Assembly: GCA_022843805.1 (NCBI GenBank)
Contig: JALHMY010000093.1
Span: forward strand, 1-39,192
Length of the DNA stretch: 39,192 nucleotides
Source of the DNA: Fuerstiella sp.
GTDB taxonomy: Bacteria > Planctomycetota > Planctomycetia > Planctomycetales > Planctomycetaceae
Reading direction: 5' to 3'
In this document: in pieces, positions 16,803-25,122 of the stretch
Layout: each line of letters opens with the position of its first letter
Numbering within the stretch: position 1 is the stretch's first letter
Notes under the pieces: model-generated
Seen by the model: the letters and a program-made list of their open reading frames with translations, nothing else
Told to the model about the DNA's origin: nothing
Databases searched by the model: none
Translations under genes and position numbers: made by a program

Positions 16803-17993
16803 TCATCCCTGCAGGTAAATTTCATTGGCCGCTGCGACACCTGCACCTGCCGTCGGACGAACTCCCTGCCGGTTCAAACACTGTTCGAGGGCCGCCAGAA
16901 ACAGCAGAACATTGGATTTCTTTGCAGTTTCACCCATCAGTCCGATTCGCCAGGTTCGTCCCTTCATCGGACCAAGGCCGCCACCAATCTCAATTCCAAA
17001 CTCGTTCAAAAGCTGCCCGCGAAGCAGAACGTCATCTACTCCGGCCGGAATCAGCACGGAATTCAGCATCGGCAGAGCATGCTCCGCCTTCACCGAATAC
17101 TGAATCCCCATCGCTTCCAGACCGGCGCGAAGAGCACGATGCTGCAGCAGGTGACGAGCATATCGAGCTTCCAGGCCTTCTTCGACCACAAGCCTCAGAG
17201 CCTGATGCAGCGCGTAATTCATATTGATCGGTGCTGTATGATGGTATGCCCGATTGTTACCCCAGTAATTGCGAAGCAGCCCAATGTCCAGATACCAGCT
17301 GGAAACTTTTGTGCGGCGACGATCCATCGCTTCCAGAGCACGAGGACCAACGGTTACCGGCGCCAGCCCTGGCGGGCAACCAATACATTTTTGCGAACCA
17401 CTGTAAGCCGCATCAATCTGCAGTCTGTCCACATCGACCGGTAATCCGGCCAGAGATGTCACACAGTCCACAAGCAGCAACGCTCCGGCATCATGAACAA
17501 TTTTTGAAATCTCTTCCAGCCGTTGCCATGCGCCCGTGGATGTCTCCGCATGCACAATTCCAACGACTTTCGGCTTTACCCGGTCAACCGCTTCGGCGAT
17601 TTCCTGTGCAGTGAACACTTCACCAAACGGTCGCTCCAGTGTTGTCACCTCCGCACCAGCACGTCCGGCGACATCCGCCATACGACCGCCGAAAACGCCA
17701 GCGGCACACACGATCATGCGATCGCCCGGCTCAATTAAATTGACAACGCAGGTTTCCATTCCCGCACTTCCCGTCCCGCTGATCGCCATCGTCATCATGT
17801 TGGACGTCTGAAAAACATGACGCAGCATTGACTGCACTTCGTCCATGACTTTCAGAAAATACGGATCAAGATGCCCAACCGTCGGGGCCGCCATGGCCGC
17901 CAGAACACTCGGATGTATTTCACTTGGACCCGGTCCCATCAGAATTCGGGTTGGTGGATTTAACGGGGGGCAGATTCCGGTCATACTTTTCAT
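16803..17993 (-). CDS. Class V aminotransferase, alanine-glyoxylate / serine-pyruvate type
   Basis: This PLP enzyme of 396 residues resembles alanine-glyoxylate and serine-glyoxylate aminotransferases, which remove glyoxylate or link serine and glycine metabolism. The N-terminus has LMGPGPSEIHPSVL, then GTGSAGMET for phosphate binding. VHAETSTGA and LLLVDCVTS (Asp176, which pairs with the pyridine nitrogen) follow. The Schiff-base lysine is Lys202 in YSGSQKCIGCPPGL. The C-terminal small domain has GGGLGPMKGRTWRIGLMG. Two starts (ATG at 17993 or 17984) are possible and neither has a Shine-Dalgarno. The exact amino donor cannot be read from the sequence. Confidence 0.92.
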   Translation of the reverse strand: MKSMTGICPPLNPPTRILMGPGPSEIHPSVLAAMAAPTVGHLDPYFLKVMDEVQSMLRHVFQTSNMMTMAISGTGSAGMETCVVNLIEPGDRMIVCAAGVFGGRMADVAGRAGAEVTTLERPFGEVFTAQEIAEAVDRVKPKVVGIVHAETSTGAWQRLEEISKIVHDAGALLLVDCVTSLAGLPVDVDRLQIDAAYSGSQKCIGCPPGLAPVTVGPRALEAMDRRRTKVSSWYLDIGLLRNYWGNNRAYHHTAPINMNYALHQALRLVVEEGLEARYARHLLQHRALRAGLEAMGIQYSVKAEHALPMLNSVLIPAGVDDVLLRGQLLNEFGIEIGGGLGPMKGRTWRIGLMGETAKKSNVLLFLAALEQCLNRQGVRPTAGAGVAAANEIYLQG

Positions 17994-18210
17994 TCACAAT
18001 ACATGAAACACAGTTACGTGAAACAAACCTGACACAAAAATGCATCAACATCAGCCATTGTCATGGCGGAACATAACAATCTGAGGCGGCAACGCAATTT
18101 CCGCACCGAATCCCCCGCCACAAATTCATACAAACACCGCGAAAATCCTCAATTTTTTCCCGCGGTCAAATCGTTCCTGAATGAGCATTCGGTCATTCTG
18201 CTTGCCGCGG

Positions 18211-18915
18211 TTAACGCTGCCCGTCTCGCTCCCGCACAAGCCGACTGACAGCCCGGAAAACATCTGTTCCCGCCCTTTCGCACCATTCAAATACGACACT
18301 TTCGGCGGTCACAACGGCACAGCCAGCGTCCCGAAGCCTTTCCACCGCGTGCACATGATCAGACGCTCGACGACTTCCCATGGCATCGACGGCAACAAAA
18401 ACCTTCAGGCCAGCCGCCAGCAAATCCATGGCCGTCTGCAGCACGCAAACATGAGCTTCAATACCACAAACAACAATCTGCTCCACATGGCTGAGCCGCG
18501 ACTGTGCTGTAAGCCGGGATTCTGCGAGTTCCTCAGGACCGCCATGATTCGCGACCCCGACCTCCGCAGCGCTGCGCCCCGGTTCCAACTCCCGACCGAC
18601 TTCCGGACGTTCAGGCAGAAACAGTCGGTCAGGAATCAGCTCCAGTATTCCGGCTGCCGCACTAAACGTCAGTTTCTCGAACGTGGAAACGGTTGCCGGA
18701 TGTGACTGCAGGGCTCCAACCGTGGAACCAAGTCCCCGGGGATACTGTTCCGAAATCACAACCGGAACGCTGAGTACTTCCGCGGCGTCCATCAGAAAGC
18801 GGACGGAGCTCACAACGGCACTCTGATGTTCGATGACCGGAACGAGCCGCTCCTGCATATCAACCACCAGCAGGCATGAACGTGCCGCAGAGATCAGTTC
18901 AGCACTTCGCAGCAT
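18211..18915 (-). CDS. Isochorismatase-like cysteine hydrolase
   Basis: This is a hydrolase of the isochorismatase/nicotinamidase superfamily (YcaC-like), 234 residues. The catalytic triad can be placed: Asp19 (LLVVDMQE), Lys81 (FEKLTFSAA) and Cys157 (CGIEAHVCVLQTA). A segment of about 45 residues (about 95-143), rich in Arg, Glu and Pro, separates the lysine from the catalytic-Cys strand. Related proteins of about 180-200 residues lack it. GGAGG lies 7 bases before the ATG, a strong start. The real substrate is unknown, since members act on many amides. Confidence 0.88.
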   Translation of the reverse strand: MLRSAELISAARSCLLVVDMQERLVPVIEHQSAVVSSVRFLMDAAEVLSVPVVISEQYPRGLGSTVGALQSHPATVSTFEKLTFSAAAGILELIPDRLFLPERPEVGRELEPGRSAAEVGVANHGGPEELAESRLTAQSRLSHVEQIVVCGIEAHVCVLQTAMDLLAAGLKVFVAVDAMGSRRASDHVHAVERLRDAGCAVVTAESVVFEWCERAGTDVFRAVSRLVRERDGQR

Positions 18916-19017
18916 CGGGTCCCCTCCCTGTTACTTGATTTGCCCTGAGACATTCGTGTCGTGACATCACTTCACGCCGGGCCGAAGCGCATGAAGTGAG
19001 ATACCTCGTTCACGTCA

Positions 19018-19052
19018 CAGTCAATCGCTACATCGCAGTCAATCGCTACATC
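19018..19052. repeat. 18-bp tandem duplication over the argS stop codon
   Basis: The 17-base sequence CAGTCAATCGCTACATC occurs at 19018-19034 and again at 19036-19052. On the minus strand each copy contains ATG TAG in the argS frame, so the last Met codon and the stop codon of argS are duplicated. Readthrough of the first stop would add six residues before the second. Confidence 0.85.
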
Positions 19053-21001
19053 ACTTCCGCGGTTTCAATCCCCAGCAGGGATAGCCCCGTATGAAGTGAT
19101 CGAGCCATCAGATCACATAATACCAGCCGACTCTTTTGAAGCCCTTCCGTTTCAGCATCCTGGACAGAACAGCGATCATAGAATTTGCTGAATTTATCGG
19201 CTGTTTCAAAAAGCCATGCGGTCAGCAGATGAGGCCGGTATTCCGAGAGTACGCTCCGGATGGCGTCATCAAACTGCAGCAACTGCAGCGCCAGGGCTCG
19301 TTCTTCGCTGCATGATAAAATGACTGCACAACCACTGCGGACGGCCGTGCGTTCGATCTGAAGCTTGCGAAAAATCCCGCAGATTCTTGCATAGGCGTAC
19401 TGCATGTAAGCTGCCGTATCACCCGTCGTTGCAAGCATCTTATCCCAGTCAAACGTATAGTCACTGTCGCGATTGTGATGCAGATCCGCGTACTTAATTC
19501 CACCAATGCCAACAATCTCCGCCACCCGAGCCCGCTGCTCTTCCGACAGTGCGGGAGATTCCCGCCGATTATCGTTTTCGTCAATAATTCGACGAGCACG
19601 ACTGATGGCTTCATCAATCAGGCTCTCCAGCCCGACATTATCACCGGACCGAGTTTTGTAAGGCTTGCCATCAGCACCCATTACTGTTCCAAAACTGATA
19701 TGCCGCATTCGCAGCTTTTCGAATCCCCAGTGCTGAGCTGTCTGAAACAGAAGCTGGAAGTGTTCAGACTGCCGATTGTCCACTACATACAGAAGTTCGT
19801 CCGCGTGGAGTGTTTCGTGTCGGTATCTGATGGTTGCCAGGTCCGTCGTCGCGTAGGTATAGGCACCGTCAGATTTCTGCACAATAAATGGCGCACGGTT
19901 ACCCTCGATGAATACGCAGACCGCTCCATCGCTGACAGTAGACAGTTGTTTTGACTTCAGGCTTTCAACAACCTCAGGAAGCATCGGGTTATAAAAACTT
20001 TCCCCAAGGGACAGATCAAACTGAATTCCCAGCCGATCGTAAATTCTCTGCAGAGCCTGAAGGCAGGCCGGAAGGAATTCATCCCATAATTTCTGATTGT
20101 CAGCATCTCCCGCATGAAGTTTGGCCGTTTCTTCACGAGCCAGTCGGGCGATGTTCGGATGCGCGTCGGCGATCGCCAGCAAAGATGCGTCCGACTGAAG
20201 ATTGGCCACGGTCGATTCGCAGGCCCTCAGTTCCGTTCGAGCAGACTCGGCCTGACGCTGCAGCTGGGCCAGCTGCTTCTGAGCTTTTTTGTCGCCCGCA
20301 TCCAGCGTTGCCTGAAACTCCTGTACGCCCTTTTCCGCCTTTTCCAGAACCGTTTTCAGAACCGGGAGCTTCTGAACGGCGGTATGGTAGTCCGAAAGCT
20401 GATTCACAAGCTTGTAGAGCCGCGAAAGCTCGGCCACTGGTTCAGCCGCATAGGCGGCATCATTTCGGAAGTGACGGTATCCGTAAATGATCATGCCAAA
20501 CTGAGTTCCCCAGTCTCCAATATGGTTGTCGCTGGTGACTCGATGGCCTGCGAATCGCAGCGTGCGACATATGGCATCACCAATCACGGTGCTGCGCAAA
20601 TGTCCCACATGCATCGGTTTGGCAACGTTGGGCGAGGAAAAATCCACGATGACATGACGAGGGTTGTCAACAGGCGTTACGCCAAGTCTGTCGTCTCCCG
20701 CAATTTCAGTGATGCGTGCTGCAATAAACTCGCTTCTGAACTTCAGGTTGATAAACCCGGGTCCAGCAACCTCCGGAGCCTCACACAGATCATCGAGCTG
20801 CAGCCGCGAAACCACTTCGGCCGCAATTTCCCGAGGAGGTTTGCCCAGCTGCTTTGAAAGTGACATCGCAAAATTGGCCTGATAGTCACCAAATCGAGCA
20901 TCCTGAGCAGGCCGAATCATTTCCAGCAGCGGACCCGTGTCGTCCGCCATTGACCGCAAAACAGAATCAAACCGGGACCGAAGAAGAGTAAGCAATGACA
21001 T
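19046..21001 (-). CDS. argS: Arginyl-tRNA synthetase
   Basis: This class I synthetase charges tRNA-Arg; it has 651 residues. The N-terminal Arg-tRNA-synthetase domain (about 1-110) precedes the active site with FSSPNVAKPMHVGHLRSTVIGD, where HVGH is the HIGH-box form. A long charged helical insertion (about 200-275, Gln/Lys/Glu-rich) follows GTQFGMIIYGYRHF. The later catalytic stretch TYATTDLATIRYR and the KMSKS-equivalent loop (KPYKTRSGDN) are present. The C-terminal DALR anticodon-binding domain ends in YDRCSV followed by LLGIETAEVM. No strong Shine-Dalgarno precedes the ATG at 21001. The stop lies in an 18-bp tandem duplication. Confidence 0.97.
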   Translation of the reverse strand: MSLLTLLRSRFDSVLRSMADDTGPLLEMIRPAQDARFGDYQANFAMSLSKQLGKPPREIAAEVVSRLQLDDLCEAPEVAGPGFINLKFRSEFIAARITEIAGDDRLGVTPVDNPRHVIVDFSSPNVAKPMHVGHLRSTVIGDAICRTLRFAGHRVTSDNHIGDWGTQFGMIIYGYRHFRNDAAYAAEPVAELSRLYKLVNQLSDYHTAVQKLPVLKTVLEKAEKGVQEFQATLDAGDKKAQKQLAQLQRQAESARTELRACESTVANLQSDASLLAIADAHPNIARLAREETAKLHAGDADNQKLWDEFLPACLQALQRIYDRLGIQFDLSLGESFYNPMLPEVVESLKSKQLSTVSDGAVCVFIEGNRAPFIVQKSDGAYTYATTDLATIRYRHETLHADELLYVVDNRQSEHFQLLFQTAQHWGFEKLRMRHISFGTVMGADGKPYKTRSGDNVGLESLIDEAISRARRIIDENDNRRESPALSEEQRARVAEIVGIGGIKYADLHHNRDSDYTFDWDKMLATTGDTAAYMQYAYARICGIFRKLQIERTAVRSGCAVILSCSEERALALQLLQFDDAIRSVLSEYRPHLLTAWLFETADKFSKFYDRCSVQDAETEGLQKSRLVLCDLMARSLHTGLSLLGIETAEVM

Positions 21002-21079
21002 GAGAACAGCAACAGCCTGAAAAAAAAGTACGGACCTAAGAAAACAAAATTCAGTGCTTTGTTACGCTTTGAGTTTCGG

Positions 21080-21135
21080 GTCGCGGGCCTTGCTATAGGT
21101 CCTGCTGCCAGGGGATCTTTAGCAAGATCCACTAC
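21080..21135. repeat. Palindromic intergenic repeat, copy 1
   Basis: This is the same element as at 22099-22154, in inverted orientation. The right arm (21113-21135) is well preserved; the left arm (21080-21102) is partly degraded; the spacer is 10 bases. It lies in the upstream region of argS (21002-21285), which shows no gene. Confidence 0.85.
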
Positions 21136-21285
21136 CTTCAGCCCAATCTCTTTATCCGGCCGGAGCATTAGCGGGGGTCGGAGGAAGCGTGGCAGGAAAA
21201 TCCAAAGACGATACAGCAACAAATCTTCACGGTAAACTCATCTGGAACATGGTCGGGAGGAGCATGCGATGATCCCTTTCCATTT

Positions 21286-21609
21286 CTACCATCCTACCGA
21301 CATGTTGGCTTCAATCACGCGCTGAGCCTCATGCAGGTCCGCCCCGGTGTCCAGCATATACAGTCGAATGGCATGAACTTTGTCGCCCGATGCTCTCGAC
21401 AGGCAGTCCCGGGCCACATCGCACGGACGAAACTTGCCCTCGAGCCCCAGCAATCGCTTGGAAATCACCCAGATATCCCGAGGGCGTTTCGTAATGCGGA
21501 CCACTTTCTCTTCGGGATAATACTTCTGTGCAATATGTTCAGCCTGTTCGAGACTGCTGGCCCACCCAATCATGATGTGCGATTCCGTTTCAATTTCGAA
21601 CAGTGCCAT
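21286..21609 (-). CDS. Small protein with an L7/L12-tail-like motif
   Basis: This is a 107-residue soluble protein of no family I can name. The N-terminus (MALFEIETESHIMIGWA) precedes a mixed alpha/beta stretch. The last 30 residues (AIRLYMLDTGADLHEAQRVIE) resemble the C-terminal domain of ribosomal protein L7/L12 (pattern I-K-v-R--T-l-L-EAK-lv), though the protein is otherwise unrelated to L7/L12. I chose the ATG at 21609 because AGGGA lies 7 bases before it. An ATG at 21666 would add 19 residues with no Shine-Dalgarno. It is upstream of argS on the same strand with about 284 bases between. Confidence 0.65.
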   Translation of the reverse strand: MALFEIETESHIMIGWASSLEQAEHIAQKYYPEEKVVRITKRPRDIWVISKRLLGLEGKFRPCDVARDCLSRASGDKVHAIRLYMLDTGADLHEAQRVIEANMSVGW

Positions 21610-22098
21610 CGCGGTTTCCCTGAGAACGTGAAAAATACATTGCCACCGGTATCCGCATGCTGACAATTGTCGAAGTCAAAATGAGTCGGATCAGGTGTAC
21701 TGCAGATTGTGGACGTTCTTCGTAGCATAACAGGCTCTGATTCGAAATCGAATGTCAGCTGAACCGGCACTCGTCTGCTATGACCTGCGAATTCTCATTA
21801 CAAATTCACGACTTTTTTGCGTGTGGCCGTTTTTTTTGCCGTTTCCGGGGAAACTGATCCGCCCCAAATGACTGGTGAAATAGCCCTGCGGCCAATACGA
21901 TTCAGGGAATACCGTCAGTCAGGGTATACTGGCAATCAGAACATACCGTCCTGGATCAGTCGCGGCAGAACTGTTCGTGCCAGCACCGCTCTGAAGGAAA
22001 CATCCAGGCAGAATTGAGGCACAATCCGCGCATCATCACTTCTGGTCACAGCGAGGTCGGCTGTAGTGCTCCGTCAGCATAAAGAGTTCAAGTAGGAG
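21610..22098. other. Divergent intergenic region
   Basis: This region separates the minus-strand 107-residue gene from the plus-strand SGNH hydrolase, so promoters for both must be here or just beyond. I see no gene and no repeat apart from the palindrome that starts at 22099. Confidence 0.4.
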
Positions 22099-22154
22099 GT
22101 AGTGGATCTTGCTAAAGATCCTCTGGCTGCAGGACCTTTAGCAAGGTCCACTAC
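22099..22154. repeat. Palindromic intergenic repeat, copy 2
   Basis: Arms of 23 bases (22099-22121 and 22132-22154) pair with only two mismatches around a 10-base spacer. Each arm is itself a hairpin: GGATCTT/AAGATCC with loop GCTA, and GGACCTT/AAGGTCC with loop TAGC. The fourth stem pair is T-A in one and C-G in the other. It lies 72 bases upstream of the SGNH hydrolase start. Confidence 0.92.
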
Positions 22155-22226
22155 ACGGAATTCAACGACCCGAAATTCAAAGCCTGAAAAAGCCGTAGCA
22201 GTGATTTTTAAACATTCGGAGACAAT

Positions 22227-23186
22227 ATGAGATTTCTGCAAAACCACGTGGTGGCACTGATTATTGCCTGTGTTTGCGGCCTGTTTTCCAGCGCTGAAAG
22301 TGCAGAAAAGTCCTTTCCACTGACGGCGAAAAAAATTCTCTTCCTGGGCGATTCCAACACAAATGCTGGAGAATTCATCGCTCTGATTGAGACTCAGTTG
22401 CGATTGCAGGCAGTCTCGCCTCTGCCGGAAATCATCAATCTGGGCCTCAGCAGTGAAACGTGCAGCGGGCTTTCCGAACCCGATCATCCGTTTCCTCGTC
22501 CAAACGTTCACGAACGCCTGGGACGCGCACTCGACAAAATCAAACCGGACCTGGTTGTTGCCTGTTACGGAATGAATGACGCAATTTATCACCCTTTCAG
22601 TGACGCTCGGTTTGAGATCTTTCAAAAAGGCATCGGTCAGCTCATTGAAAAGGTGCATGCCTCCGGAGCCAGAATGGTACTGTTAACGCCGCCACCGTTT
22701 GATCCGCTAGTTCTCAAATCACAGGGAAAACTGCTGCCGGATGGTCAGGAAAAATACGCATGGTTCGCCCCCTATGCAAATTATGACGATGTCATCAGCA
22801 GGTATGCAAAATGGATCATGGAGCAACAGGATCGAGTGGACATGATTGTGGATCTTCATGGTCCACTGACGGAATACGTAATTCAGCAGAGAAAAGTGAA
22901 GCCTGACTATTCGATCGCGCCAGACGGAGTCCACTTCACTGGTGACGGTCATCGTATTGTCGCCAAAACCATCCTCAAAGCATGGGGAGTTGAAATGGTG
23001 TCGACGAGCGACGCTGAACTGCAGCGATTAGTGAGCTCCCGCAGCGGAATACTCCATGACGCATGGCTGAGCCATATTGGACACCTGCGCCCCGGCGTGA
23101 ATCCAGGTCTCCCTTTGCCCGAAGCCTTGAAGCAAGCCAGCGAACTGGACCAGAAGATTCAGCAATTGCTTCAGAAAAACAAATAA
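22227..23186 (+). CDS. Secreted SGNH/GDSL-type hydrolase
   Basis: This is an SGNH-fold esterase or hydrolase, 319 residues. A signal peptide is likely at 1-26 (hydrophobic VVALIIACVCGLF, then SSAESA). Catalytic blocks are seen: Ser43 in FLGDSNT, Gly73 in INLG, Asn117 in YGMNDA, and Asp233/His236 in PDGVHF. Block I reads GDSNT instead of the usual GDSIT. GGAG lies 5 bases before the ATG. Related planctomycete proteins often carry out deacetylation or esterase steps on polysaccharides, but the substrate cannot be read here. The C-terminal 70 residues form a helical tail, seen in related proteins fused or associated with other domains. Confidence 0.9.
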   Translation: MRFLQNHVVALIIACVCGLFSSAESAEKSFPLTAKKILFLGDSNTNAGEFIALIETQLRLQAVSPLPEIINLGLSSETCSGLSEPDHPFPRPNVHERLGRALDKIKPDLVVACYGMNDAIYHPFSDARFEIFQKGIGQLIEKVHASGARMVLLTPPPFDPLVLKSQGKLLPDGQEKYAWFAPYANYDDVISRYAKWIMEQQDRVDMIVDLHGPLTEYVIQQRKVKPDYSIAPDGVHFTGDGHRIVAKTILKAWGVEMVSTSDAELQRLVSSRSGILHDAWLSHIGHLRPGVNPGLPLPEALKQASELDQKIQQLLQKNK

Positions 23187-23213
23187 CTCATGCACAAAGA
23201 GTGCCACATCGCA

Positions 23214-23284
23214 GCGTCTCTGCGAGACGCCACGTAGCGGCGTCTCTCCGAGACGCCAGAATCGCGAGTCTCGGAGAGACTCGC
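23214..23284. repeat. Three consecutive short hairpins with TCTC/GAGA stems
   Basis: Three perfect hairpins lie in a row. The first is 23214-23230, GCGTCTC/GAGACGC, loop TGC. The second is 23239-23257, GGCGTCTC/GAGACGCC, loop TCC. The third is 23264-23284, GCGAGTCTC/GAGACTCGC, loop GGA. CACGTAGCG and CCTACGTG flank them. They begin 28 bases after the SGNH stop codon and could form its transcript end, though no T-run follows. Confidence 0.9.
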
Positions 23285-23521
23285 CTACGTGGGAAAACCG
23301 CCTGCCTGCTTTCCCTTTCCCGATACTCGATTCCTGCTTTTCCGAAACGGTTTTGCGGGCTCGAAAATAAAGCATTTGGGTATACCGCATGCACATCCAC
23401 TCGCGGATGAACCTGACTGCACACTTCTGCTGCAATCAGATGACCTTTCTGGAAAGTACGGGTGAGACGTCATGTGGGTAAAGCTGGAAAATCTGCCGTG
23501 TAGGCCACTCACTTTCCTCTG

Positions 23522-23535
23522 GAGTAACGTTACTC
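23522..23535. promoter_or_regulatory. Perfect 14-bp palindrome upstream of the histidine kinase gene
   Basis: GAGTAACGTTACTC is an exact palindrome 76 bases before the ATG at 23612 (26 bases before the alternative GTG at 23561). Its length and position suit a dimeric regulator site. The regulator is unknown; the function is inferred only from position and symmetry. Confidence 0.45.
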
Positions 23536-23611
23536 TGCGACAATCGGGAAGACAGGACATGTGCAAGTGAATCCCGAACCGCATCCGAACAAAGTTGAGG
23601 AGTGTGTTGAG

Positions 23612-24769
23612 ATGGTAGCGGTTTTTTCCAGCAGCGACGGCGCCGCTGAAGGTACCGGATCAGTGGTCGCACGCTGCCGCGCGATTATGAACACTGCGGT
23701 TGATGCAATCATCACGATCACTGAGTATGGCATCATTGAGACAGTCAATCCCGCAACCTGTTCAATGTTTGGGTATGAATTACCCGAGCTGATTGGCCAG
23801 AACATTTCCATGTTGATGCCGGAGCCACACCGAACTCAGCACGATGGATACCTGCAGCGTTACCGCGAAACATCCATCCCGGCAATTATCGGCGTGGGCC
23901 GACGCGTTTCCGGTCATCGACGCGATGGAAGCCAGTTTCCAATTCATCTTGCCGTTACCGAGTTTGTGGTCGACGGTCGGCGACTCTTTGCCGGCATTAT
24001 TCGAGATTTGTCAGAACTTGAACAAGTCCATCAGCAGTTGCTGCAGTCGGAACGGCTGGTGGCCATCGGGCAAATGGTAACGGGTTTGGCCCACGAAAGC
24101 CGTAATGCTCTGCAAAGAGCACAAGCCTGCCTGGATATGCTGTCGCTGGACCTTGCCGAACAGCCTGAACAGCTCGATCTTACTCGAAGAGCAGCGACCG
24201 CACTGCAGGATTTGTACCGTCTTTATGAAGAGGTTCGCAGCTATGCGGCCCCCATTCACCTCGAAATTCGCACCTGCGATCTCGCCACAATCTGGCGCAA
24301 AGAATGGGAAAACCTCTCCAGCGTTCGGGGCAAACATGTCATTTCACTGAAGGAAATCACTCCCGGGCAAACGGCAATTTGCGAAGTGGATGTGCACAGA
24401 CTTGAACAGGTTTTTCGCAACGTTCTGGAGAACGCAATCCATGCGTGCGGGGATACCGGCACCGTTCTGGTCCAGACGGCCGGAACCATGCTGCATTCTC
24501 AGCCCGCCATAAAAATTATACTCGAAGACAACGGATGTGGCCTCACCGCTGCCGCCGCCAAACAGATCTTTGAACCATTCTTCACAACGAAACAGAAGGG
24601 TACGGGCCTCGGAATGGCCATCGTTCAGCGAGTAATTGCGGCCCATTCCGGTCTGATATCCGCAGAACCAGCCCCGGTCAAAGGCACCCGAATTACAATT
24701 GTACTGCCCGTCCATGCAGTGAATCGGAACGCGTTTCGCACTGTTGATGATTCTGGTGCACGTTCCTGA
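23612..24769 (+). CDS. PAS-domain sensor histidine kinase
   Basis: This is a soluble two-component sensor, about 385 residues from the ATG. The PAS domain spans about 22-135 (DAIITITEYGIIETVNPAT, FGYELPELIGQNISMLMP) and is FixL-like. No haem-binding His could be assigned. A short coil leads to the H-box with phospho-acceptor His161 in GLAHESRNALQRA. The ATPase domain has the N-box NVLENAIHAC, G1 DNGCGL, F-box FEPFFTTKQ and G2 GTGLGMAIV. There is no membrane segment, so the signal is cytoplasmic. I chose the ATG at 23612 because GAGGAG lies 9 bases before it; an in-frame GTG at 23561 is possible. An NtrC-type regulator lies 353 bases downstream and is the likely partner. Confidence 0.93.
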   Translation: MVAVFSSSDGAAEGTGSVVARCRAIMNTAVDAIITITEYGIIETVNPATCSMFGYELPELIGQNISMLMPEPHRTQHDGYLQRYRETSIPAIIGVGRRVSGHRRDGSQFPIHLAVTEFVVDGRRLFAGIIRDLSELEQVHQQLLQSERLVAIGQMVTGLAHESRNALQRAQACLDMLSLDLAEQPEQLDLTRRAATALQDLYRLYEEVRSYAAPIHLEIRTCDLATIWRKEWENLSSVRGKHVISLKEITPGQTAICEVDVHRLEQVFRNVLENAIHACGDTGTVLVQTAGTMLHSQPAIKIILEDNGCGLTAAAAKQIFEPFFTTKQKGTGLGMAIVQRVIAAHSGLISAEPAPVKGTRITIVLPVHAVNRNAFRTVDDSGARS

Positions 24770-25122
24770 TTCTACTCTCAACCTCAAAAACGTATTGCTG
24801 ACTCCGAAATTCCTGGGTTTTCTCAGGTTCAGCCGGTAAAGCTCGCCTGACTCCCACGGAAACTCCACACACAAACCCTGTTCAAATTTGAATGTGCAGA
24901 TGTGCGTGGGTGCACACATGTGTGCGATTTTGGTGTGGTTTCATTGGCAAAATCGGCAAATTTTGGGGAAGGTGCTCGAATCAGGGGAGAAGCACTTCAG
25001 AGACAGATCAAACAGCAGAGCGTTTCCTGTTGCCGTTTCTGAGATTGTGTTCACTGAAGGCTGCATGGGGCAGCTGATAATCGCCTGGCGGACGGTTGGA
25101 TGTTCCGGCGGAGTTCTTTGAA
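24770..25122. promoter_or_regulatory. Kinase-regulator spacer with a 14-bp palindrome
   Basis: There is no gene in this 353-base gap. It contains an exact palindrome at 24912-24925 (GCACACATGTGTGC) inside a TG/CA-rich stretch. This may be an operator for separate expression of the regulator gene. I searched for a sigma-54 GG-N10-GC promoter; the near matches have wrong spacing. Confidence 0.4.

Noticed and set aside
22074..22658. Minus-strand open frame of 194 codons
   Set aside because: It is antisense to the SGNH hydrolase, and its last residues are translated palindromic repeat.
24930..25110. Sigma-54 promoter before the NtrC-type regulator
   Set aside because: Near matches (TTGGCAAAATCGGC and TGGCGGACGGTTGG) have 8 or otherwise wrong spacing instead of GG-N10-GC.
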